Notes: generated from the letters alone by a model not told the origin. Shown: positions 42,150 to 51,961, numbered from the stretch's first letter. The stretch is 64,000 nt of DNA from Brachycybe producta (GCA_036925085.1 JAUPFP010000147.1:62001-126000); one strand, 5' to 3'. Numbers and translations: made by a program.

Positions 42150-43845
42150 TCCATAAAAAAATTCATTGAGGAGGGATATATAATATGTTCAAGGACCTTG
42201 CAAACTATCGAGGTTAAAGACACGGGTCTGTAATTAGTTACCTGATACTTGTCTCCTGATTTAAAAATTGAACTAACATTAGCTAATTTCCACATTTCTG
42301 GTACAATACCTACATCTAAACTCTGTTGAAAAATTAACTGAAGGTATGGACCCAACTCTTGTGCAAGATTTTTTAAAATGATAGCATACATCCCATCTGG
42401 ACCACAGGTTTTATTTGAGTGTAATTTTAGAAGTTGCTTGACTATCCCATCTGCAGTTATTACATTTTGATCCATACAAAGCGATGTTGGAGGAAAACCC
42501 TCATGTGGTATGCCATCATCAATTGTTAAGACCTTCTTGCATTGTTGATTTAATAAGGTAGCTTTTCCTACTGGATCTGAAACAAGCTTCCCATTTGTGT
42601 CAACCAGAGAAGGAATAGATTTTCTACTTTGCCTATAGAGTTCTTGATGTAACTCCAAAATAGTTTTGGGTCCGTTTTTAACCATTCTCCAAGCGTTTCT
42701 GTTTTAAAATTATCGTGAACTAACAAGATTTCCCGTTTCGCTGCTGTGCGCGCAATATGGAATTCATTGGAATTCACTAATTTTTTGTGATTTCTAGCCC
42801 TATTCCTCCATAAGCATTGCTTACAAAGAGCCCTTTTAATCTTGCTAGTGTACCATACTGGTGTGGCACAGTCTCTAACTACCTTGGTTGAAATAAAGGA
42901 GGAAGTCCCACTTAAAAATAAACTATGAAATTGTGACCAATTAAAATTCACATTTTGAGGATGATAACATTCTTTAAATTTATGAAAATTATCTATCAAA
43001 TGTGACTTAAAACCATCCCAATTACATTTGTTAAAAAGAAACACTACTCTTTTAACCTCAGAAATTTTTTCCACACATGCATTAACATCACATAAGACAA
43101 TCTGATGATCACTAATTCCCCTGAATTCTGAATTCAATTTTGTCATTTCAACCTGTTCCATAGAATAAGTATTCATACTATCTAAAAATGAAACTGCTAA
43201 TGGCTTGTCACTGCCACTGATCACCGTATGCATCCCAGTTGATGTTTGGAAAATTTACATCACCTCCTAAAATAATCATTGGGCTATGGTATTTTTGATG
43301 AAGAGTGCCCAAAGAAGTTCTTACACTAGTGACATCTGCTATGGAGGATCCCGGTGGCCGATAGAAAGAATATAAAAACACCTTTTTACCATTTTAAACC
43401 GCCTTAAACTACAACATACTATTTCACAGTCTGTTTCAAAACTTGTTTCCCTGCAACTATGAAATATTTGTGAAATAGCTATGAAAACCCCACCACCAGA
43501 ACGACCAACCCTGTCTCTAAGGTACACTGTGAAACCATCTGGAAATATTTCCCCATTATTAACAGTAACATCAAGCCATGACTCTGTACCAAGAATTATA
43601 GTGCAACCATTCTCCTCAACTGCCACAATGAACTCAGGAACTTTGTTTCGTAGACTCCTACAGTTAACCACCATAACCTTTACATGTGAAGGTATAGCTG
43701 AAGTGGGTTTTCCTAAATGATTTCCTTCATGGACAGTGTTTGAAGAAATCATACCTGAAACAAAGGAACTATTGTTCCCAGCAACAAGCTGTGGAGCATT
43801 CATATTAGTATGAACCCCCCTAAAGCATTTGCACCTAAACTCCAA
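42150..43845 (-). pseudogene. LINE-3 ORF2: endonuclease and start of reverse transcriptase, 3'-truncated
   Basis: Minus strand. 43845-43339 holds the endonuclease N-terminal half (VMVVNCRSLRNKVPEF, IILGTESWLDVTVNN, GRSGGGVFIAISQ). 43233-42568 has the endonuclease end (GISDHQIVLCDV) and linker. 42685-42150 starts the RT (SNKTCGPDGMYAIILKNLAQ, VPEMWKLANVSSIFKSGDKY, NYRPVSLTSIVCKVLEHII, MNFFMENNLL). Homology stops at about 42150, before the F-A-D-D motif, so the RT core and 3' end are missing. Three frames imply at least two frameshifts. CR1/L2-like, related to LINE-2. Confidence 0.8.
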
Positions 43846-43849
43846 AACC

Positions 43850-44290
43850 TTATCCTAAAAAATGCTTAACAAAATCACCTATCTTTTTACCCACAATCCT
43901 ACCAGCCCTGTAATTAAAATGAACCCCATCTATACTCCAGGAACCCCAAAAATTGAGCATAGCTGCCCTCCAGTCTATTACCTGGGCTCTAACCTTACTA
44001 CATGCTTCAATTAATCTATCATTTACATAACGTGCCTTACGAGTAACTATATCACCCCTATCTCACCTCTCAGGAATAGCACTAACTTTAACAGTAACTC
44101 CAGCCCTACAACATAAAGTATGCTTTACTAAGTCCGCTAGCCCATCTAAAACTTCCCCTCCAAACTGTCTACACACATCATTAGCCCCCACTTGCAGAAC
44201 AACTAAGACCTCCTCCACTTTTTCCCCACTTACCATTCTCTTGATACGTTCCATAACATCTTTAATCTGAGCCCCTGGTAAACAAGTCAT
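43850..44290 (-). pseudogene. LINE-3 ORF1, SGNH esterase, C-terminal part
   Basis: From the copy 1 Crypton border leftward on the minus strand: MTCLPGAQIKDVMERI, VLVVLQVGANDVCRQFG (catalytic-block G-x-N-D), VTVKVSAIPER, then through one stop INDRLIEAC-like and FWGSWSIDGVHFNYRAG (Asp/His block), ending at TAA 43852-43850. The N-terminal half of this ORF lies beyond the Crypton insertions at 51480-51640. Confidence 0.75.
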
Positions 44291-44291
44291 A
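44284..44291. repeat. Direct repeat flanking Crypton copy 1 (left)
   Basis: AAGTCATA at 44284-44291 recurs at 46441-46448 on the other side of the copy. It lies in LINE-3 ORF1 and fits a target duplication or recombination-site repeat. Confidence 0.6.
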
Positions 44292-44379
44292 GGGGTTTAC
44301 GGTCCCCTGTCGTAACTCCATCGATCACCGCTAATCATGTCTGTTCTCTCGGAGTTAGGCTTTCTTGCTACTCCATGGT

Positions 44380-44760
44380 CGTGCAATAGCACGATGCCAT
44401 GAGTAGCATGCGGTTATCGAAGACCCATAGACCGCATTATGCTGTTTCGGTCAGTACAACATTTATTGTGTGGACTTTGATTATTTTAGTCCTGCTACAT
44501 CACAGTCATGCAACAGCTAAAGATGCCACTAGTAGGATGCGGTTATCGAAGACCCAAAGACCGCATTATGCTGTATCGGTCAGTACAACATTTATTTAGG
44601 ACATAGATTATTTCAGTCCTGCTACTTCACGGTTGTGCAATAGCACGATGCCATGAGTAGCATGCGGTTATCAAAGACCCGCATTATGCTGTATCGGTCA
44701 GTACAACATTTATTGTGTGGACTTTGATTATTTTAGTCCTGCTACTTCATGGCCGTAGTA
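44380..44760. repeat. 125-bp-type tandem repeats in Crypton copy 1, about three units
   Basis: Units contain CGTGCAATAGCACGATGCC (a hairpin word), AGTAGCATGCGGTTATCGAA, ATTATGCTGTATCGGTCAGT and ACAACATTTATT, with TTTTAGTCCTGCTAC at the unit end. They are more diverged than the copy 2 array and one unit carries a deletion. Confidence 0.75.
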
Positions 44761-45166
44761 GCGTGGCGGTTTACGAATATACCAAATATCCGCCACATAT
44801 GATTTGTATTTCTCTTAGCGGCCTTTATATAAAACAGGTTTGAGCCCCTTCACCACGACAAGGTGGAGATACATCGAAGAGGGACAGGACAGGACATTAC
44901 AGGAAAAAACATGCAAGCAGGCACACATGCAAACACACCCCCAACAAATACCCCTACTCATGCATCCAAGAACACTGATGCACAAACACAAGCACTCACG
45001 AATAGCCGAAGAGCCGTAACGTATCGTTTGTACGAAAAACTGTGAAAGTGACTATGACAAGCGTCAAAAGTTCTCTTCCGAGATCTCTTCGTTTTGAAGT
45101 ACAAGGAAGATAAGGAAGCACGGCAGACACGAGAACACTGAAGCACATGCAGGTTTTTTACCCACT

Positions 45167-46263
45167 TCACGAAGAGTCCGAATCGAAATGTATGATCGGA
45201 ATCCCGCAAAAGCGACTATGATGACCGTCAAAAGTTCGTTTCAGAGAACTCCTCGCAGCGTGGGTAGACAGACTGCTATCGTCGTCGCTGTCTGGGAAGA
45301 CGATGAAAGGCCTAAACGATCCCTCCCCTCTAGGATGTGTAATGCCTGACGACGTGCATGGTTGACCGTCTGCATCAATCGTGTTTTGCGTGCTCTTCTC
45401 ACAGGATGTGGAGATGAGTTCGCGAATAAGAGCAGAGTCTTGTGCAGTTTGCTCCACGTTCGGTTGGCGGTACGAACATTCTTCCCCGCAATGGAAGTCT
45501 GGAGAGAGTGCCGCGTACGGGTGACAGTGAACGGCACCCCATAGTTTGCTGACATCCGCGAAAACTCTCGAGAAGGACTGTTCCATGCTGTGCCCACGGT
45601 ATTGAGGAAGAAATTCTCCGTCTTCATTACATCAACCATTGGTCTGAGGAGATGGTAATAGACCTCAAACATCGACGTCTGGTCTGATGTTAGGGAGATG
45701 CCCTGAGGACCCATGGCAGACGTCTTATGGTCGCGCACGAAGAACACATTGTCTCCTGACACTGATTCCCTGCGATTCAGGTATTCGCATAGGCGAAGAT
45801 TGATTATGGCCGATTGCCGAATTCCGTAAGATGCTGTGACGAGCATTAAATAGCGTGTAACCACGCTATAATCGATAGCATTAAACCCGTTGTCAAGAAG
45901 GCGTGTAAGTGAGTCGTTTACGTCCTCCAGGAGTGCAGGGTCGCTTACTAACGATGTAGACGTGGCCACAGTTTCTTTGGTGAAGGCATCTTTCACCGCA
46001 TCTTTGCTCTTTTTCGCACAGCTTTCGGCTTTCTGTTCCTTCTTGGCCTGTGCCATGAATCGCTTAATTACTTTTACGCCGTGTGCCAAGTCGTCATACA
46101 AGCGGCGATCCTTGACACTCAAATCGGTTGCAGTCGTCAGGTAACGAAGGTAAATAAGTACATTGCGGTAAAGACTTACGATGGTGCTTGCTTTCGTGCC
46201 AACACGTGTGAGCCGTAGTGCGTAATTGTGTATGTGGTGGGTGTGTATCATAAGGCTCGGCAC
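45167..46263 (-). pseudogene. Tyrosine recombinase, Crypton-like, copy 1 (58-nt deletion)
   Basis: Frame from 46263 with RVGTKASTIVSLYRNVLIYL (N-terminal SAM-like core), then RYLMLVTASYGIRQSAIINL with the first catalytic Arg, FFVRDHKTSAMGPQGISL (the Lys strand), MFEVYYHLLRPM, SREFSRMSANYGVPFTVTRT and RHSLQTSIAGK. Here 58 nt present in copy 2 (48471-48528) are missing, which removes the A-L-K-H block and shifts the Tyr-containing motif out of frame; the old frame resumes in 45586-45167 (YRQPNVEQTAQDSAL, ending DSDSS). No RT is associated, which favours Crypton over DIRS/Ngaro. Confidence 0.7.
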
Positions 46264-46440
46264 TGGTGTTTGGTGCTAGTCGCCTGTTGAGATGTTAATA
46301 TGATACAACACCCTTGCAACAAGACTTGCCAAAGTCGGCCCTCATTTGACCACGGCTGGTCAAAAGTGGTCCCGCCTTTCGTACAACTTTGACCGAAAGT
46401 GTGACGTAAACATGCGGCATTTGTTTTTTCCGAGGCAATT

Positions 46441-46457
46441 AAGTCATAGGTACGCCA
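46441..46457. other. LINE-3 remnant between the two Crypton-like copies
   Basis: AAGTCATAGGTACGCCA: on the minus strand TGGCGTACCTATGACTT continues the LINE-3 ORF1 frame (G-V-P-M-T) that resumes at 44290. This shows that the two elements are separate insertions only about 17 bp apart. Confidence 0.6.
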
Positions 46458-46571
46458 GGGGTTTACGGTCCCCTGTCGTAACTCCATCTCAAGTTTATCG
46501 ATCACTGAAAATCATAAAGGTTTTCTCAGTGTTAGGCTTATTCGACTTAGAACTTTTTTCTTGCCACTCCA

Positions 46572-47345
46572 TGGTCGTGCATTAGCACGATGCCTTGAGT
46601 AGCATGCGGTTATCGAAGACCCAAACACCGCATTATGCTGTATCGGTCAGTACAACATTTATTTTGGACTTAGTTTATTTTAGTCCTGCTACATCACAGT
46701 CGTGCAATAGCACGATGCCATGAGTAGCATGCGGTTATCGAAGACCCAAACACCGCATTATGCTGTATCGGTCAGTACAACATTTATTTTGGACTTAGTT
46801 TATTTTAGTCCTGCTACATCACAGTCATGCAATAGCACGATGCCATGAGTAGCATGCGGTTATCGAAGACCCAAACACCGCATTATGCTGTATCGGTCAG
46901 TACAACATTTATTTTGGACTTAGTTTATTTTAGTCCTGCTACATCACAGTCGTGCAATAGCACGATGCCATGAGTAGCATGCGGTTATCGAAGACCCAAA
47001 CACCGCATTATGCTGTATCGGTCAGTACAACATTTATTTTGGACTTAGTTTATTTTAGTCCTGCTACATCACAGTCGTGCAATAGCACGATGCCATGAGT
47101 AGCATGCGGTTATCGAAGACACATACACCGCATTATGCTGTATCGGTCAGTACAACATTTATTTTGGACTTAGTTTATTTTAGTCCTGCTACATCACAGT
47201 CGTGCAATAGCACGATGCCATGAGTAGCATGCGGTTATCGAAGACACATACACCGCATTATGCTGTATCGGTCAGTACAACATTTATTTTGGACTTAGTT
47301 TATTTTAGTCCTGCTACTTCACGGTCGTGCAATAGCACGGTGATA
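46572..47345. repeat. 125-bp tandem satellite in Crypton copy 2, about six units
   Basis: The marker CAGTCGTGC (or a variant) recurs at 46697, 46822, 46947, 47072, 47197 and 47322, exactly 125 bp apart. Units are nearly identical (few substitutions, for example CACATACACCG against CCCAAACACCG), so expansion was recent. Each unit has a TCGTGC-AATA-GCACGA hairpin. No coding role; open frames through it are artefacts. Confidence 0.95.
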
Positions 47346-47649
47346 GTAGCGTGGCGGTTTAAGAAATATACCCAATAACCGCCACATATGAATTGTATCT
47401 CTCTTAGCGGCCTTTATATAAAACAGGCTAGAGCCTTTTCACCACGACAAGGTGGAGATACATCGAAGAGGGACAGGACAGGACATCACGGGAAAAAACA
47501 TGCGGATTTCGAAGAGTCAAAAACCGCATAAGAACCGCACTTTGCTGTATTTTCGGTCATTACAGCTTTTTTTCAGACTTTGCCTGTGCTACTTCACTGT
47601 CGGAGCGAAGCACGATGCAATGAGTAGCACGTGGCAGAGTATCTTTGTC

Positions 47650-47840
47650 CTGCTACATCACAGTCGTGCAATAGCACGATGCCATGAGTAGAATGCGGTT
47701 ATCGAAGACCCAAAGACCGCATTATGCTGTATCGGTCAGTACAACATTTATTTAGGACTTAGTTTATTTTAGTCCTGCTACTTCACTGTCATGCAATAGC
47801 ACGATGCCATGAGTAGCATGCGGTCTTCGAAGACCCAAGA
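47650..47840. repeat. Further 125-bp repeat units
   Basis: One complete and one partial unit with the same words (CGTGCAATAGCACGATGCC near 47664 and 47789). They are separated from the main array by unique sequence at 47346-47649, which itself resembles the spacer of copy 1 at 44760-44900 (AGGTGGAGATACATCGAAGA). Confidence 0.7.
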
Positions 47841-48153
47841 TCCGCATAAGAACCGCATTTTGCGGTTTTGGTCACTACAGCAACATATGAATTGTATCTC
47901 TCTTAGCGGCCTTTATATAAAACAGGCTCGAGCCTCTTCACCACGTCAAGGTGGAGATACATCGAAGAGGAACAGGACAGGACATCACAGGAAAAAAACA
48001 TGCAAGCAGGCACACATGCAACACCCCCAACAAGTACCCCCACTTATGCACAAACACAAGCACTCACGAAGAGCCCGAAGACCCATAAAGTAGGTAAGAT
48101 AGAAAGCACGGCAGACACAAGAACACTGAAGCACATGCAGGTGTTTTACCAAT
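47841..48153 (-). other. Crypton copy 2 sequence downstream of the recombinase
   Basis: Contains GTGGAGATACATCGAAGAGG and ACACATGCAA / CAAACACAAGCACTCACGAA words also seen in copy 1 (44860-45010). Short open frames here are not conserved. Probably a 3' untranslated region. Confidence 0.5.
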
Positions 48154-49311
48154 TTACGAAGAGTCCGAATCGGACAGTCTGAACGGTATCCCGCGAAAGC
48201 GACTATGACGATCGTCAAAAGTTCGTTTCCGAGAGCTCCTCGTATTATGGGTAGACGGACTGCTATCGTCGTCGTCACTGTCAGGGTAGACAACGAAAGG
48301 CCTGAAGGATCCCTCCCCGCTAGAATGTGTAATACCGGACGACGTGCATGGTTGTGCATCTTCGCATCTTTCGACGTGCGCACTTTTCTCACGGGATGTG
48401 GTGATGATTTCGCGATTGAGAGCTGAGTCTTGTGCGGTCTGTTCCACGTTCGGTTGGCGGTACGCACGTTCTGCAGTGACCTCTCGATGTTTTAGGGCTC
48501 TGCAGATCTTCTCCCGTTCTTTTTTAGACTTCCCCGCAATGGAAGTCTGGAGAGATTTCCGCGTACGAGTGACAGTGAACGGCACCCCGTACTTTGCTGA
48601 CATCCGCGAAAATTCTCGAGAAGGACTGTTCCACGCTGTTCCCATAGAATTGAGAAAGAAATTTTCCGTCTTCAGGACATCAACCATCGGTCTGAGGAGG
48701 TGGTAGTATACCTCAAACATCGACGCCTGTTCTTATGTTAAACAGATGCCCTGAGGACCCGTGGCAGACGTCTTATGGTCGCGCACGAAGAACACATAGT
48801 CTCCTGACGCTGCTTCTCTGCGATCTAAGTATTCGCATAGGCGAAAATTAATTATGGCCGATTGCCGAATTCCATACGATGCTATGGTGAGCATTAAATA
48901 GCGCGTGACCACGCAGTAATCGATAGCATTAAACCCGTTATCAAGAAGGTGCGTAAATGAGTCGTTCACGTCCTCCAGGAGTGCAGGGTCGCTTACTAAC
49001 GACGTAGACACAGCCACGGTTTGCTCGGTGAAGGCGTCTTTCACCGCATCTTCGCTTTTTTTTGCACAGCTTTCGACTTTTTGATCTTTCTTGGCCCATA
49101 CCATGAATCGCTTGATTACTTCTACGACGTGCGCCAAGTCGTCGTACAAGAGGCGATCCTTGACTCTCAAATCGGTCGCAGTCATCAGGTAACTCAGGTA
49201 AATTAGTAAGTTGCGGTAAAGGCTTACGATGGTGCTCGCTTTCGTGCCAACACGTGTGAGACGTAGTGCGTAATTTTGAACTTGGTTGGTGTGTATCATG
49301 AGGCTGGGCAT
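48154..49311 (-). pseudogene. Tyrosine recombinase, Crypton-like, copy 2 (one nonsense codon)
   Basis: Same frame from 49311 to the stop before 48154, interrupted only by TAA 48735-48733. N-terminal core RVGTKASTIVSLYRNLLIYL; catalytic domain with RYLMLTIASYGIRQSAIINF (Arg), FFVRDHKTSATGPQGICL (Lys), SREFSRMSAKYGVPFTVTRT, RKSLQTSIAGKSKKEREKIC, ALKHREVTAERAYRQ with the candidate nucleophile Tyr, then an acidic Ser-rich tail ending DSDSS. The enzyme would recombine DNA through a 3'-phosphotyrosine intermediate (family knowledge). Compared with copy 1 it keeps the Tyr block but has gained the TAA. Confidence 0.75.
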
Positions 49312-49323
49312 TGGTGTTTGGTG

Positions 49324-50079
49324 CTAGTCGCCTGTTGAGATGTTAATATGATACAACACCCTCGAAACCAGTCTTGCGTACATGAGCCGATGCGCACGGG
49401 CACGATAGATCTTCTCTGTCTCCATGTAATTAATAAAGTCCGTAAAGAACGACAGATTGTAGCGCATGGTTAAATTTTCCGCTTGCATCTTGGCAAGAAC
49501 GGATCCCGCACGATAGTTCCTGTGAGGAAACACTACCGGCGAAGCACCATCGTCATCTTCCATACCAAATTCACCTTCGTCTATGGGATCTTCATCAACA
49601 ACTTCTGGGTTGTCACCCAACGTGCCCTGCTCCCACACAGAAGGAAGGTTTACGAAGCGAGAACCAACGTGATATATGCATCTCATAAGTCCCTGGCGCA
49701 CTATCGAGTTATTTATGAGTGACCCGAACCACTGTTTCACAAGTCCCCATTCGAGTGGTATCGGACCGTTTTTAAATTTATCTTTCGTCTTCTTGTTAAT
49801 GTCTTGACACTCTTTTTCAGGTATATCTTTATGGTGGTCACGTAAGTGCCTTATGAGACGGCCATGGGTAGGGACATGGCAGAGCGGACAATTTAAGTTT
49901 CTTCGATTTGTGGTTTTTTTCTTCGCTTGTGGGTCACAGGGCACGTTCGGCAATGCCTGTCCTTCGTCAAGATTTTTATGCACGTCGTCATGAATATTCG
50001 TTGTATCGCCGTTTGCGTTTATGTCTGTGTTTGTGTCATTATTTATAGTCGCCTTCCTCGACTTGTTGCGTCTACCCAT
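49324..50079 (-). CDS. Crypton copy 2 ORF-A: C2H2-like zinc finger and conserved linker
   Basis: 251 codons from ATG 50079 (MGRRNKSRKATINNDTNTD), a low-complexity Asn/Asp/Thr N-terminus, a finger CPLCHVPTHGRLIRHLRDHH (about 49900-49840), a basic stretch, and a C-terminal part rich in Tyr/Arg (MRYNLSFFTDFINYMET, RLVSRVLYHINISTGD). It ends at TAG 49326-49324 in the same phase as the recombinase ORF, whose first ATG is four codons later. The finger may bind element DNA (inference). It may be the N-terminal part of one recombinase polyprotein. Confidence 0.6.
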   Translation of the reverse strand: MGRRNKSRKATINNDTNTDINANGDTTNIHDDVHKNLDEGQALPNVPCDPQAKKKTTNRRNLNCPLCHVPTHGRLIRHLRDHHKDIPEKECQDINKKTKDKFKNGPIPLEWGLVKQWFGSLINNSIVRQGLMRCIYHVGSRFVNLPSVWEQGTLGDNPEVVDEDPIDEGEFGMEDDDGASPVVFPHRNYRAGSVLAKMQAENLTMRYNLSFFTDFINYMETEKIYRARAHRLMYARLVSRVLYHINISTGD

Positions 50080-50673
50080 TTTGCTGCACGCTGTGTTTTA
50101 GCAAGTTACTGAAACGACAAAAGCAACACACATTTTAGAAGCGATTCAGTACGTACGGCATTGACTGCTGAACGCCCAAATTGAATCTAATATTATTCAC
50201 AGACTGACGGCACAAAAAGCAAATGACCTTATATAGGAAAGGAAAGAATAAGGCCGTGGAAGAAACAGATTGTATCCACTTGTTTAGGGAAATGTCTCTC
50301 TGTGCGATGAAACAATAACATCTCAATGACAAACGAGAGATTTCCCAACAAGCCCACTCGCCACGTCAAGGCTGGATACACGAGTGGGTGGAAGGGAATA
50401 GAAGGTAGGATGAGAGTCAGTGAGCCCAAGGTAGGCCCATAGATCCTCAGATAACGGTACTGATCTTTCCTTTTTTTGCGTACGCAGAAACATCGATTGG
50501 CCCCAACAATCGGTCCCATCGTAAGCTGCTCCGTTTCCATAAGTCGCACTTTGGAAGAGCATGCATCGAAAGATGACATAAAAGCCCGAAAACTTATATG
50601 TTCACAATCGAAGAATCGTACATGGAAACGGCGATTGGCCCCAACAATCGGTCTTCATGTAACGAGAATGTTT
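50080..50673 (-). promoter_or_regulatory. Region upstream of ORF-A, with duplicated hairpin word
   Basis: CGATTGGCCCCAACAATCGG occurs twice (about 50494 and 50631); its ends CGATTG / CAATCG pair. The segment lies between the ORF-A start and the 86-bp array and is the likely promoter or leader, but no clear core promoter is seen. Confidence 0.4.
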
Positions 50674-51130
50674 CAGTTATCCCTGATTGAATTTGCCGCT
50701 TATTTTGCAATAAGGCGGAAGATTTCAGTTATCCCTGATTGAATTTGCCGCTTATTTTGCAATAAGGCGGAAGAAGCGCCCATAGGCGGCATTTCTTTGC
50801 AACGTTTTCGTAAAGTTATCCCTGTTTGATTTGCTGCTCATTTTAACAAAAAAGCAGAAAATGTGCCCATAGGCATAGCATTGTTGCAAAGTTTACACTT
50901 AAGTTATCCCTGGTTCAATTGCCTCTTTTAATGAAAAAAGGCGGAAAATGCGCCCGTAGGCGGCAAATATTTGCAACGACTTCATTTAGTTATCCCTGTT
51001 TGAATTGCCGCCTATTTCAGAAAAAGGCGGAAAAAGTGCCATGTAGTATCACATATTGGCAACAATTTCGTTCAGTTATCCCTGTTTAAATTGCCCGCTC
51101 CTTTTTAAAATAAAGGCGGCAAAGCACGAT
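50674..51130. repeat. 86-bp tandem array of palindromic units in Crypton copy 2
   Basis: AGTTATCCCTG recurs near 50675, 50728, 50814, 50902, 50988 and 51074; after one short 53-bp step the spacing is 86-88 bp. Each unit has a stem of the type TTGCCGCCTATTTC...AAAAGGCGG, then GCCCATAGGCGGCA and TTGCAAC. The arms are kept while the loops vary. It lies subterminally, where recombinase or host-factor binding sites would be expected (inference). Confidence 0.8.
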
Positions 51131-51475
51131 GGTGGCTCCTCTCGTGTTGTTGTGTGCAACTTCACGAGATAAGCTTGGCCAAAACTGGGTCTACGTTCTG
51201 TGTTAAACGTAAACCCCACACGGGACTAAGTCCACAGGCTTTAGGCCTAACGTTTTCGGAGAACAAAGTCTCTTCCAACTTGTGCCCCCAAAAATGGGTG
51301 AAGTAACTCCGTAACATGACGAGAGTAACTCCATACCAAGATGGCAGCCTGGTCACAATTGACCAAAGTCGGCCCACGTTTGACCACGGCTGGTCAAAAG
51401 TGGTCCCGCCTTTTGTACAACTTTGGCCGAAATTGCGACGTAAACATGAGGCATTTGTTTTTTTCCGAGGCAATT
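51131..51475 (-). other. Right-end unique region of Crypton copy 2
   Basis: The last roughly 120 bp (51357-51475; GACCACGGCTGGTCAAAAGT, CATTTGTTTTTTTCCGAGG) are shared with copy 1 (46325-46440) and define the right end. The rest is unique. GTAACTCC recurs at 51304-51335 and also at the left ends (44315, 46480). Confidence 0.5.
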
Positions 51476-51479
51476 AAGC

Positions 51480-51644
51480 TACACTTACTTTTCCTCTATC
51501 TTCACCCACCACCCACTTATCAAGCCTTTTGACATTACTATCAAATACAAAAATTACTGATCTGCTCTGCACCCTTTCCAAAGTAACCCCGCCCTCATTT
51601 CTTTCCTCAGCCTTACTGACATTCTTCTTACCCTGTCTAGCATC
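51480..51644 (-). pseudogene. LINE-3 ORF1, SGNH esterase, N-terminal part beyond the Crypton insertions
   Basis: The minus strand reads ARQGKKNVSKAEERNEGG, then SRSVIFVFDSNVKRLDKWV, which is block I of the SGNH domain (normally G-D-S; here F-D-S), and stops at the Crypton border at about 51480. The remainder of the domain lies at 44290-43850. The 5' part of LINE-3 is lost where a Gypsy-A LTR begins at about 51645. Confidence 0.65.
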
Positions 51645-51944
51645 ATGAAGCTAGCAACAATGGAGGATACTTTGGCCTCCAGCAGGAAGATGTTGTCTCC
51701 TTTGCAGCCTACAACACACTGCCCAGATTCTATGGCTGACCAAGCCAAAGAAACCTCCAGGCAACTCCACCTGGAGGGGACAGTGGTCACTTCTGACCTC
51801 TCACCCATTGACTCCAATGATGAGAGGTCTGCTGGCACCAAAATGGCGTCCGACCTACCAGCCTACTATATGCTGTCAGGCAGATCACCATAGGGAGTTC
51901 GTCTGCTCAATCAAAAATTTGATTGAGCAGACCAGGTTGCCACA
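51645..51944 (-). repeat. Gypsy-A copy 3, 3' LTR, truncated
   Basis: Starts TGTGGCAAC (51944-51936) and has the palindrome GTCTGCTCAATCAAA / TTTGATTGAGCAGAC (51901-51932). It matches the first 300 bp of the 5' LTR at 62285, then is cut at LINE-3 sequence. A polypurine tract precedes it at 51945-51961. Confidence 0.75.
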
Positions 51945-51961
51945 ATCCTCTCAACTTCCCT
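51945..51961 (-). promoter_or_regulatory. Polypurine tract, Gypsy-A copy 3
   Basis: AGGGAAGTTGAGAGGAT on the minus strand, immediately before the 3' LTR, identical to that at 9509-9527. Confidence 0.65.

Larger units (their letters stand above)
44292..46440 (-). mobile_element. Crypton-like element copy 1, internally deleted
   Basis: Begins GGGGTTTACGGTCCCCTG on the left and ends CCGAGGCAATT on the right; copy 2 has the same ends (46458, 51475). It retains about three 125-bp repeats, a spacer, the recombinase ORF and the outermost right end (46325-46440). Compared with copy 2 it lacks about 2 kb holding the zinc-finger ORF and the 86-bp array (junction near 46320). It is inserted in LINE-3 ORF1 and flanked by AAGTCATA. 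Confidence 0.65.
46458..51475 (-). mobile_element. Crypton-like element copy 2, near full length (about 5 kb)
   Basis: Left end GGGGTTTACGGTCCCCTG, right end CCGAGGCAATT. In its own direction: right-end unique region, 86-bp array (50674-51130), zinc-finger ORF-A (50079-49324), recombinase ORF-B (49311-48154), 3' spacer, then 125-bp arrays (47650-47840, 46572-47345). A 10-bp inverted match, GGGGTTTACG (46458) with CGTAAACCCC (51208), may mark an inner terminal site. It is inserted in LINE-3 ORF1. Confidence 0.65.

Noticed and set aside
44399..44599. 66-codon ORF with an internal duplication
   Set aside because: It lies entirely in the 125-bp repeat units; the duplication simply mirrors the DNA repeat.
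46572..47345. CRISPR-like regular array
   Set aside because: Units are 125 bp head-to-tail with no variable spacers and lie inside a eukaryotic transposon; this is an ordinary tandem satellite.
48471..48528. Intron present in copy 2 and absent in copy 1
   Set aside because: The 58-nt segment is coding with conserved recombinase motifs, and its possible borders are not GT-AG; a deletion in copy 1 fits better.
44292..51475. DIRS or Ngaro retroelement instead of Crypton
   Set aside because: A tyrosine recombinase is present but no RT or RNase H occurs within the element borders; the nearest RT belongs to the interrupted LINE.
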